Of a DNA stretch of 64,000 bases, positions 1 to 10,871 are shown one piece after another. Numbering within the stretch: position 1 is the first letter of the stretch; each line of letters begins with the position of its first letter. The translations under genes and the position numbers were made by a program. The notes under the pieces were generated by a model. The model did not search any database. It was not told the origin of the DNA and was given only the letters and a program-made list of their open reading frames with translations. The DNA lies in NCBI RefSeq assembly GCF_037975245.1, contig NC_092569.1, positions 15,980,001 through 16,044,000 on the forward strand, written 5' to 3'. Source of the DNA: Apostichopus japonicus (lineage: Eukaryota; Echinodermata; Holothuroidea; Aspidochirotida; Stichopodidae).

Positions 1-330
1 AAGCGGAGCACCACCATCGGTTGGCGCGCAGCGTACAAGAAAATTTTTCTTCTGGCAGACCCCTCAGATTGCAGGAAACGGCACTTCCCGTGCATTATGG
101 CAGAGAGCAACGCCCCTAAAATTGATAAAAATTTCCGGCAATTTTTTATTTTGGGAGATATTCTCGAAGGAAGTGATCGCCATTTATTCCTAAGTTTACC
201 AATTCCTCGTCTGCCGTGAAGCGCCCAACATTTAAGATATCGAAACATTTTCGTGTTGGCTGATCCATGATCACCGCCCATCAAGGGCGGCGGAAGCACT
301 TTTAATCTGGGGGGGCACCGACATCAAATG
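1..330. mobile_element. Poly-C/G MITE-family fragment
   Basis: The segment with CCACCATCGGTTGGCGCGCA and a following ...CACTTCCCG block recurs at 700-800 (plus) and, inverted, at 26400-26500 and 26795-26885. All sit in or beside hAT-type composite elements with runs of G or C. No coding sequence is seen. Confidence 0.6.
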
Positions 331-657
331 GCACTTTGCAGCAATTCGATTGGACTGATGCAGCCTTATATTTAGTACCCTTTACAACTCTTGTTGCATT
401 ATCTTATTTGTGTACACACATCACTCCATCACCCCCCCCCCCCCTCTCAAGGAAAATATGCATACTAGCACTGCAATATCCAATGTGAAAATTGGGAAAC
501 AAGGAACAAGTTTTCTTTAGAGACAAAATGAGGCGAAATCATGCTAATTGCTAATGTAGGAATCTTCCGAATTAGAGTTTATTTCTTGTTAATATCTTAA
601 CAAATTTGTTTCATTCGAAATAGCTTTGAGTTTGACCCACAGAAATTCACTAAGAGT

Positions 658-1306
658 CAGAGGCGTAGCCAGGAGTTGCCAGGTTGTATGCACGACTATC
701 TGAGCGGAGCGCCACCATCGGTTGGCGCAGAGCGTAGTAGAAAATTTTTGGTTTTACAAACCCCTCAGATGGCCGGAAAAAAGCCCTTCCCGAGTGTTCA
801 TTCTGGTTCCCTGGCCTCTTGCTAACTTGAGACACCTCAATTTTTATGTAGAAAATGGGCACATTTTTAACCTGGGGAAAAGTGGGGGCACGTGCCCCCT
901 GTGCCCCCCGGTTCCGCCGCCCTTGCCGCCCATGCCCGTGAGAAGTGGTGATTGGGTGAAGAAAAAGCCATGCCGTTTGAAAACATGGGCAGAAAAAGTG
1001 AAAGTAGCGAAACCTAAGGTAAAACGCGCCATAACGAAGTGATTATTTTCCAGGTTAATTGAGACTGTATCAAACGCGAGCTTAGGACAAACATATTCAA
1101 AGGTAATGGCATTACTAATCCCGATATGTGGTCTTTGAGGTGTGTGGAAAATCCGCAACGACCATCAAAGAGCAATTGAATATTTAGTCTACTTTTCGAT
1201 TTCGAAAACACTTTTTTTTTTAAATTATGACAACATTTTATGACACCTTTGATTTTTTTTGGGGGGGGGGCTGTGCCCCCGGGCCCCAATGGGCACGACG
1301 CCACTG
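658..1306. mobile_element. Non-autonomous hAT-like element, probable
   Basis: Starts CAGAGGCGTAGCC and ends ...ACGACGCCACTG, the inverted-end style of the better-defined 8-bp-TSD family in this window, with internal poly-G/poly-C. No matching target duplication is visible at these ends, so the limits are tentative. Confidence 0.45.
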
Positions 1307-1335
1307 ACCCCAGGGCCTCAGATATAGGCCCATAG

Positions 1336-1697
1336 GCTGGGGTGGGCAACCTTTTGAATGAATGGGCCAGATTTTAGGAGTGAAAGATTGACAGGGCCGC
1401 ACCTAACCAACGGCCTGCTGCTGATTTCAAACCTTTGATTCCGAGGACGTTCAAGCAATAGGTGTGTGTACTTAATCTGTATTCACAAAACCATAATGTC
1501 AATACAGTCCTGTTGATAATTAATGGTGATAATAGACCAACCTGACAGCATCATAAGTGCAGATAAATTCTAAGCAGCTAGCTCGTTTTTGGTGATGATG
1601 CAAAATAGATTGATTTTTTTCTTTTTCTTGAGACATCTCACGGGCCACAAAAAAATCACTGGCGGGCCGCATGTGGCCCGCAGGTTGCCCACCCTGG
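1336..1697. mobile_element. hAT (Charlie-like) MITE
   Basis: Inverted ends GGTGGGCAACCT and AGGTTGCCCACCC, with the GGCCGCATGTGGCCCGC motif typical of hAT-Charlie-type MITEs. The flanks (cccatagg and tctatagg) match at 6 of 8 positions, compatible with an old 8-bp target duplication. Confidence 0.75.
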
Positions 1698-2931
1698 TCT
1701 ATAGGAACGATGTCCGAAAATTTCCCCGGACATATAGGCGAAGGAAGCTATCCGCCGCGACTGCATGTGAGTTTCTCGACTTTCTGTCCTGGGAGTCATA
1801 CCACAAAATGGTGCATTTCCTCATACGCCATTACTAATAATTTAAATAACTAACTAATAAGGCACAGCCCATATCCGAGTTCGTATAGCGAGCTTAGCGC
1901 AAATTTGGCGCCAGCATGTTAATACATTTACATGAAATTTGAAAACAAGGATAGCAAGACAAACAACTTTTATTATGTTTTCAGGACCTCACACATGCGC
2001 ATGTATCGTCAGACTTAGAATAGGTCCATGCATGTGAGTGGTGGCTAAAGTGATGAAGGCATGAAAATAAATCAGTGGTTGTTCGTGGGAGTCCTCAAGC
2101 AAGTTACCTCGGTTGCTAGGTGGATTTGCATCTGGTTATCGGGTGAATTCTGGTCGGAGCGTACTATGTAACCACCATGTACCCAGGGACGTAGCTAAGG
2201 CATGATGATTGGGGGGGGGGGTGGTGTAGTGGCTGAAAATCGGTTTTGAAGCCAGAAAATTCCATCTGCTGCTTTGTACCCCCACCCTCCCGCTACTTGT
2301 CAACGATACGGTCAGTGTCAGTCAGAAAACCCAATCTTTCGCGACTGCACTTCTGTTACGAACTTGTTGCGATACATTTGTACCCACTGGCACTCATTTC
2401 AAAAACTTATTGCCCCCCCCCCCACCACCCCAACCAAATATTTTTGTGAAATTCGGGCAATATGCTGATAGCTTTTTTGATAATTTGCAATGTGTTTTTC
2501 AGTGGTTATACTGATATTATTATTACCCAACAATTATCACCAATACGGAAGGGTAATAAGACGGAAAACGATTGTATGCTATTTGCATGCGATGTAAACA
2601 CCGATGCATGCCTGTATGATATGCACATGATCATGTGTGATGCGCGCGTAGCGCGCGAAAAATTTTGGTTATATTTTTCGAGCAAGTCGTTACAACCCCC
2701 CCCCCCCCCCCCCCCACAAAACAAATTGGGCTACTACGCCTATGACGGTAGTTCTATTAGGCATTTTTTTGTAGTATTCAAAATCATAAGAAGTTTTGTA
2801 CGGTGGAGTATAAGAATCGCGAGAGACAATTTCCCAAAGTGGCAAAGAAAACGTGGTAAATATGACAGGTTAAAGGTCAATTTTGACCGAAATTTAAAAA
2901 AAAAATTATATGAAAAGGCCTAGATAAACTA

Positions 2932-2966
2932 GAGTGCGACAGCCGGAAATTCCGACTGTCGCACTC
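2932..2966. repeat. 35-nt near-perfect palindrome
   Basis: Two 17-nt arms, GAGTGCGACAGCCGGAA and TTCCGACTGTCGCACTC, pair with one mismatch around a single central A. It lies next to the hAT transposase remnant and could be a terminal or subterminal hairpin. Confidence 0.85.
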
Positions 2967-3041
2967 CAATTTTCCAACTAGCGTCAGTTTTACCATGGCT
3001 TGGGGGTGAGACACACCCACACCCCCCTATAACGACGTCCC

Positions 3042-3366
3042 TGCGAGGTGAATATGGAACACGATCACATGGTTCAGCCCCTGTTGAGTCATGGTGCTCC
3101 GTAGCATTGTCTTCAAACGCCTCAAAAGATCTCTCGGCTTCCGTCGAACTGGCGGAGGAGACGAGGAGCAACCGCAAGAGAGCTTCGACTTCACCAAACA
3201 TAGCCCGTACCACTGGATTCGTCAACTTGAATATTTGTCTATACCCTTCAACCTACGACGAATGGAACTGGCCTCGAAATAAAGGCAGACTAAGCTTAAG
3301 ATTGTTGGAGAGCTCAGGGTACCAACTCACGAGATCTGGGTGGAATTCTCCATTCAGCAACATTGA
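3042..3366 (-). pseudogene. hAT transposase C-terminal (dimerisation) remnant
   Basis: The minus strand reads EFHPDLVSWYPELSNNLKL, a stop, then VRAMFGEVEALLRLLLVSSA and SSTEAERSF. After a frame change it reads LRRLKTMLRSTMTQQGLNH. The xSSTEAERSF..LRRLKTxLRSTMTQxRLNH pattern is the hallmark of the hAT dimerisation domain. One stop and one frameshift make it inactive. Confidence 0.88.
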
Positions 3367-3705
3367 GTGATATTCGAGGATATGAATCCTAAGATGTGTA
3401 AGCCGTAACCAAATAGAGCCACGACACTACTCTTTTTCCAAATGTGTGGGGGGGGGGACATTTGATATTGTTTCCCCCATCCATCGAAATGTAAGGGGAA
3501 GTGCCCCCCCCCCCCCTGGATTGACGCCCATGCATGGGCACATGAATTCTCGAAAACTTGACTTGAACAGGTACCTTGTAAAACTTGATATTTCTAAATT
3601 AACAGAAGTTGACATGCTAACAGGTTTGTGTTTATTTATTTCAACACCACCGTACATGTGAGGGCGGCATTCTTGAAGCATACCAATAAGAATAGAATCA
3701 GGTAG

Positions 3706-3735
3706 GAGTTGGTGGTGGTGGTGGTGGGGTGGTGG
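3706..3735. repeat. GGT microsatellite
   Basis: Short (GGT)n tract, shared in shorter form by copy B near 19507. Confidence 0.8.
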
Positions 3736-5452
3736 AGGGTAGTGTTATATTTCTTATTTGTTAAGGTTATCATTTTGGGGGGGGGGGGTTAGGTGTTAAG
3801 GTTTTCTATTTTCTTTGATGGGAGTACTCTATTCGATTAAGCCAGAAAGGGTTTCTTAGTTCACTTCCTTTCACATATTTTACTTATTTGCAGTTATATT
3901 GTCTTGTTCACCTTGTATTACTATATGTTGAAAATAAATGTTAAACTATTAGAATGATTTAATTTTCCAAAGTTCGCGACACATATCAGAGAGATCAAGA
4001 AAGATCGTTTCTTTACAAGAGAAAGCATATATAGAAGACCTGGTATTTTAAAGCGTTGGAAGATGATTGTTTTATTAAATATTAAATATAAGGACATATT
4101 TTTCATATTATAAACAGTTTCAAAATCTGCCTGAATTAAATCTACTTTCATCAATTATATCATGGAGTTAAAACATTCATCCCGACATAAAGTGTAAATT
4201 TGTTCGACATGGTAAAGAATTTGTAAACGTTAATATATACTTTTCAGATGATAACCATGTATAAGATGTATCGGGAACACCGTGACACGGACCTAATACC
4301 GTTCAGTATGTTTCAATGAACGGTGTAAATGTGTTATAGGATCTTCTATGCTGTCAGAAATGTGTAGAAAGATTGAAACGTTGTCACCATTGTTACATTA
4401 CAGATAAAGTTCCTTGAAAATTGACCAATAACGTATAAGACCCATTTTTAAAAATTGTATATTGAAGCGGTTTCGTTGACCTATACCTGATAGCCTAATC
4501 AAAGTAAAACTAATTTAGGCTGTTGGAAAGATTATGTGACATGCGACAGCTCTGAAAATATTTCAAACCGATGGGGCAGGGCTAGACGGGGTGGGGAGAG
4601 CGGAGGGGTTACTGGGAGTAGTATATGTCGGTAAGAACTTCCACCCTCCCCCTTTCCCCTCGGAATTTCGGTGACCCTGAATGGGCAAAGTATCTATATA
4701 CAATTGCTAAATCGAAATTTCTAGATATCTAAAAGTCTTAAAATGTAGAGATTTCGAGATGAATGTTAAAACTTCGACTTACCAATAATTCGTTTTATGC
4801 CTTATGTCCCTTCTAGGCCCGTGATACCATTGTCAAGAACAACAAAATACCTTCCCCCATCCCTCTACCACCGAACCCAAGGGAATGGATGCACTCGCCC
4901 CATCCACCACAACCCCAACCATGTTAAATTGAAACGTATTCTTGCAACACCAAAAAAAACTAGATGATAAATAGGCTATATATGTAGCTAGCAGATACCG
5001 ATTATTGGCTGATGGTCATTTGGATGAATTTAGACCCACCAAATATGTAAAAAAAATCATATGTGATATATATGATTAAAAGCATTACTATCAGTTCATA
5101 TGTTACAATTTTATACCGCATAGTAATTTCATTGAGAACTGAGTCTTTCAACATCTGAGGCTTGCAAATTTGACTGTATAAATTCTTCTCGTAACAGACA
5201 TCCAGATCCACAGTTGCAATTAAGACAAAACTCGATAGGAAAACATAAGACTAATTGTATGGCCTCAAATAACATATGTTTCTAATGTATTACATACATT
5301 TCAAGGGCAATCATGTCGAATATCATTCGAGGTTCTCTGTTAGACCGTTGTTTCAAGGATCTTATCATTTAAATCTGAATATTTTGTAAATCAAAATAGC
5401 TTTAGCCGCTTAGCGGCGCCTGAGCCTATTACCATTATTCCAATCATTCCAA

Positions 5453-5612
5453 GATTAATGTATGTCGTCCAGTTATAGAGTTGTTGACAATTGACAATTC
5501 ATAATCATGGACGTTAAATGTGAATCTAAGAGACTGGCTTCAGTCAGCTTGCGGCTTTGATAAGCCAATGAGGCTTCTTCGCGAATTCCTGCTTGCACGA
5601 GGATCTAAAATA
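5453..5612 (+). mobile_element. SINE body, copy A
   Basis: Block from AGATTAATGTATGTCGTCC through GCGGCTTTGATAAGCCAATG to CCTGCTTGCA. It recurs at 24405-24580 (duplicate partner) and, as an independent insertion, at 29013-29190, where a tRNA-type box B precedes it. Confidence 0.65.
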
Positions 5613-5952
5613 AACATTATACATACATTACTAGCTCTCGTTGTTATATTGTTTTGATAGATTATGCCATATCAAACCTAGAATTCAGTCTACAGTAATA
5701 GGCCTATACTTGACGAAAACTGATTCCGAGACATAGAGTGCTAATGACCTATCATGAGTGACACCTTTATTCAACTTAATTATGATCTTTAAAGACAGCC
5801 CGCACATTGAAGAAACTATTTCCGAGGAATGTGAAACGAATTAGCTGGTATAGGCCTATGTAGGCATATAGCCAGTTTAAAAGTGGACTCGGTGAAGTGC
5901 AGTTTATCATAGTTATTATATAAACAGATATTTAACGGTCCTATATGCCTAC

Positions 5953-6045
5953 CATTACTTGGCTCCCGAAGCAAAATGTTCTGATACAGACAGCGAGAGC
6001 AAGCACGATACCGGTTGCTTTTATATTCAGCACTTCAGAGGCCAT
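5953..6045 (-). pseudogene. Orphan duplicate of the SUEL signal-peptide exon (copy A)
   Basis: Same length (93 nt), start codon, open frame and GTAGGC donor as 24908-25000. The product differs at two residues only (Ser26 to Phe, Gly30 to Val). No lectin exon follows within the window: the copy A similarity ends at about 3536 in transposon sequence, before the place where the lectin exon should lie. It could still serve a gene copy whose remaining exons lie to the left of the window. Confidence 0.7.
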
Positions 6046-6590
6046 TGTAACACTCTGCTATACAGTCTGTGTGTTCAAATGTATCTATTCATAAACGAAC
6101 GTTAATATCAGTGTACCATTTCCCACGGTAACTTCTCTCAACGATATAACCTATACGTAAACTCGACCTATCTAACGGAAATGGGTCAATGGGGAAGAGT
6201 ATTGAGTTTATATATATAAATGACTGTATGGGAGAGTGTGTACAGTGATCACATTTCCGTACAGGTTTCGTACTGAACAATGAATTGCTCAAACTAACTT
6301 ACACATTAAAGCTCGTCACTTTCCAAGACAGCTAGAAACATAGGTAGATTTGTTTCAACTGACATATGTCTTACCCACCATATAATAAGGTTAGCATAGT
6401 ACTCCCCAAACCCATCTGCCAGCTTCCTGAAATGCCTTAAGTCACCTTCAATCCTCCTGAATTTATGATTTTATTATAACATCAGTAGTTTATTTCATAC
6501 TCTTCAACATCAAAGCATGAGAAAGAGTGATGGTGACTCACAAAATGGCAAACAAGTCATTACAGTAGGTCACATTAGGTTATTTTCCGA

Positions 6591-6967
6591 CAAGGGCGTA
6601 TACCGGGGGCTGGGGGCGCCAGCCCCCCCCCCCCAGTGAAAAATGTGGAGGGGCGGAAGTATCATTCCGCCCCCCCCCCCCGCTTCGCAAGTCAGAAAAC
6701 CCCTTTTTCATTTCCAAATGAGAAAAAAAAATCTCATTTGGAGCACCAAATTGCATCTAAGGCCAGGTGAAAATACAAAATTAAGTTTACAAAATGGAGT
6801 GGGTGTTAAAGTGTGCTATATTGCACCAAATTGCATCTGAGGCCACCTGGAAATGCAAAAAAAATCCAAAGGGGAGGGGGACACCCCCTCCCCTTAGACC
6901 CCTCCCCCAGGCCGGCCATCAGTCTTCAGCCCCCCCCCCCACTCAAAAGTAACTTCCTACGCCACTG
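6591..6967 (+). mobile_element. hAT MITE with perfect 8-bp TSD
   Basis: Ends CAAGGGCGTA...ACGCCACTG, flanked by TTTTCCGA on both sides (6583-6590 and 6968-6975). About 377 bp with long poly-C tracts and no coding capacity. Same family as 27378-27768 and the truncated inverted copy at 25244-25467. CA..TG ends with an 8-bp TSD indicate hAT mobilisation. Confidence 0.92.
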
Positions 6968-7620
6968 TTTTCCGACAATGTTTAACCGTTCAGGCGTATG
7001 TACACTCACAAAATTGTGTAGGTACCGCTCAGAGGAAAGGTCCCGTTATATTTGCGTATCGTATATCAGCCCTATTGAGAATCTCCATAGAATATGTTGT
7101 ACACACATGTAGCAATCTGAATGAGAATTCCAATCTCAGAATTAATAATTACACCGTAATCAAGATGATCAATTCCGACGGACTCGTTTTTTACCTTTTC
7201 TTCGTAAAATCGACTTGTTCATTTCTACAAGTTAGAAAGGAGGTCTAGCAGACTACCATAGGTGTAAATACTGACTATCATAAGGCTTAGCTTGTTACAG
7301 ATTAAGAGTGGCTATAGACGTGTTAAGAGTAGGACTACCTTTTTCAGGTAACATTAATTATTATGGTATAAACTTACTATGTATTCACTGATGCTTAATT
7401 CATTCCTTCTTGTTAAGTTACACTAGGGCTCCCTCTTCTTGTTATATTTATTCATGATATTGAACCCTAACTCAGTTTTGAAATTGTGGAATGCTGGGGA
7501 AGGGGTGGGTTGGGGTGGGCGGCTAGTTGGACCATCAATGTTCCCTGGTATTGCAATTGCCGACATGCCGGCGTCAAAATCATTGTTGTTAAATATATCA
7601 GGGGGTTATGCGCACCCACC

Positions 7621-8981
7621 CGGCCGCGAATTTTTTTTTCCCAAACAGGTTTGCAATTGCGTGTAAATAGGCGCTCATGATTGGTCGGAAAAGTTACGTC
7701 ATCACGATAGAAACCTTCACTTCCAGGTAACCAAAGTCTCTGCATCCATTCGTTGCAACGAAGATATACCCGTTCACAATTACCCGAGGCTTTGGTTGTA
7801 GATGTGTTTGGAATTGGTTTAGACTTATTGAGCACACTACTATGGTATGATCATCTACTTTGATCGAATTTTTCTGTGAAGGCATTAGTCGATAACAACG
7901 CACAGTGAAATGTTCGTACAGGGTACATCAAACATGCTCTGGTTGCCTATATGTATTATAACTGTGTACACAGTGCAGTGACGGAAAAATATCATACTGT
8001 AGCATGGTGGGCTCATAATTGACGCACTTAAGGATTTGATCAAAGATGTATATCAAGGAAAAATCCAAATCACCCAACTCTATGTGTTTTTCATATGTGT
8101 AGTTCCTCAGAAATGTTATGATCTCAAAATATTTAAGTATCTGTGCTTATGCACAGTAAAATTGAGCAGAATTTGACCACAAAATGTCTGCCTTATCAAG
8201 TTCTTTCATACCCCTAATTTGACACATTCGTCGATTTGCTAACTGTAGTCCAGGCTTTAGTATACATCCATTGACTTTAGATGCTGTTTGCAATGCTCTG
8301 AGCCTCTAAGCGCAGACAGGTCAGGTCCCAGAGAGTAGTCTCATCATATTGAGGTAATGTTGGTTATTTTTAGGATGTAAGATTTCCAAATACAAATCAA
8401 AAAACGTTCAAAACTGGGGGGAGGGTGTTAAAAGCTTAAAAAATACCACAATTTGGTCAGCAAATCTGAGTTGAAATGGATTCAAACTCATGAAAAATGT
8501 AATTCTGCTTGACTGTAAAAAGTTTAGGTGGCCTGCTGTATCGTTGCTAGTAATAATTGAAGGTGCGTCAATTACGGGGGTGCGTCAATTATGAAGCCTT
8601 GACTATACACTAAACTGTTTGCGTATATTCATTCAAGACTCGTGAAGTTGATTTTAATGTAGGCCTACCCATTCCACGAAACGAATTCCGATTGCAGTTG
8701 AACGGCTCACAAATCTTTAATAACGTAAACACGAACCCAATAGAATGTAGCGTATGTATCATAAGTAAGGTCAACATGTGATTCAAGCATTAAAAGTAAA
8801 GTTAGGGCGTTTGATGGGAAACCCCGTAACTAGACTTAATTAAGTGTCCGTGTGTAACTCAGTGCATGTCTTCGAACTTCGAAGCGATGCCCATTATTGA
8901 TGCTGACGTCACGAGCAATCTGATTGGCGGAAAACTCCGTAATTGCAAACCTGTTTGGGAAAAAAAATTCGCCACCCGGCC
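7621..8981. repeat. Widely spaced inverted repeat (about 40-bp arms)
   Basis: 7621-7660 and 8941-8981 are inverted copies sharing CCCAAACAGGTTTGCAATT and a CGGCCG core; similarity continues weakly inward. They may be the ends of a non-autonomous element of about 1.4 kb. The whole unit is absent from copy B because of a deletion. Confidence 0.65.
8013..8594. mobile_element. TIR element, about 580 bp
   Basis: Ends TCATAATTGACGCACTT and GTGCGTCAATTATGA are inverted; the right end carries a second copy of GGTGCGTCAATTA just inside. No open frame. Superfamily undetermined. Confidence 0.55.
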
Positions 8982-10871
8982 GTCTCTCTCACTTGCCCGC
9001 ACGTGGTGTTGCAAGCTGAGTAGCCGTTTTGATTGTCCCAAAGTTATGAACAGCACGCAAGACTCTTTTCAATACCATTAATTATTTTGCGCAAGCGTAA
9101 TAGATTTCGTTAAGAGTACCCTAAATGAAATAAAGACACTTGGTCGACCATTAACAACTTCTAGTCTATAGGCTGACTTTTCGTTAATGTTAGATGACAT
9201 TAAGCTCAAGGGGAAAATGTCATTAAATGTTTCAGTTGATAGCATAATTATATGCTAATGGACAGGGAGTGTACCACCCTATTTCATTGAATGTTCTTGA
9301 ATGATCACAAATGTTACGTCTTGTCTCAGTATTTTTAGTTGAAAGAAATTTGTTTCTAGGAGTTTTATCATTTGTTCCTTAATTGCTGAGGTTTACCATG
9401 AAAAAAAATTAACATTTAATCTCAAAATTTCGACATTTTTTCTCTATATTTCAACGTTTTAGCCAAATATCCTAACGAATAAGGGTGAAAATATGTCAAT
9501 TTATTTTTCATTTGTTCATAGTGCACTGTCATCGTTAATTACGGTTGAGCTAAGGATTTATGTATTCGACATATTTACTCTCACTGCATATGATGTTAAG
9601 ACAAGTGTTTGCAATTTTTAATTTCAAATACAGAAAACTTAAAAGCTTTTCAATAGTATGCATAATGAATACAATGATTAACTAGAGAAGAATAACTACT
9701 CAAAATTATGGCTAAATTGTCTTCAACAAGAAAAAAAAGTACCATTCAATCAATCAATCTTGTACATTTTCATGTCAACAACAGCCCGTAACATCTACAA
9801 CTTATTTTGTCTTTTCGTCTCAATTCAACATTATTCAGTCAATGTAACTTTCCTCCTAGTTCCTGAGACCAGAACTCATGAATAACATTATGCTGAATAC
9901 ATCCTAGCAGATTTGCAGCAACAATACTAATTAATAAATACTAACATGGCTGACATGATCAAATGGAAGCATTTTTCACCTTCTTTTGAGAACTTGCTGT
10001 GTACCTTTTTAGAAGTGATTTTAAAAAAGATGTAGCATTTAATTCTTATTTTACCATTTAACACATGAAGACAACAACAACAAAACAAGGCGGAAACGTA
10101 AACTTCAGAAGACTTCTGATCAAGGCACATGTAGTATCATTAATAATTAAGACATTTAATTCAAGGTGTTCACAGAAAGATACTTGGTTCATCATTTATG
10201 CTTTAAAAAGCTATTCTGGTGACTGAAGTGGATTGCTGATTAAAATTAAATTGTCTGTATCTCTAGGTTAAAGCCCACATCCCCATCATATTCAGTATTT
10301 GCAGAGATATGATTTTGTTTTAATTACAAATTTGGTCATATTTTTGCATCTGGCAAGAGCACAGTGATGGATGATGCCATCACACTAATCGAGGTGTTAA
10401 TGGTTGCAATCGATATCTACAGTAAAAAGTAACATTTCTACAACAACAACACAAAACATCGAAGTTTAATGAAATTCTAAAATACAGAGAACATTGACTG
10501 CTAAAAAAAAACCATTCCAAATGTATCATATTTCAAGGATAAATCCACAAGAAGGTTAACGTCAGGAAAATATAAAAAGTATTTGGAGAATATCTGTCAT
10601 TGTGACATCACAGTGATATTTTCAATATGAACATCATCATGGTTCCCCTTCCTGAAGGGAATGTGGGTGAGTCCAAATAGGTTACATTTATTCAACCATA
10701 TCTCCAATATAAAGAAACAAGATATTGGTATGGGTTTATTAGGAAAAGAATGACATATCGTTTTTGTATTTAATATATTAGTGTAATATTGACCGCCAAT
10801 GCAATATCCCTTTTAAGTAATAAAACACCGGATTTGAAAGGTGAAAAGTGAAAAGTTCCAATGAATCGATA

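Noticed and set aside
2462-2923. 153-codon open frame
   Set aside because: Runs through a poly-C tract (a Pro run), shows no domain, and lies in transposon debris.
6089-6292. Frame ending GKWYTDINVRL, like the GRWYTDINA segment of DNAAF11
   Set aside because: Only six identical residues; the duplicate at 25.06 kb does not keep the neighbouring residues, and it lies in the region just 5' of the SUEL signal exon. Probably chance.
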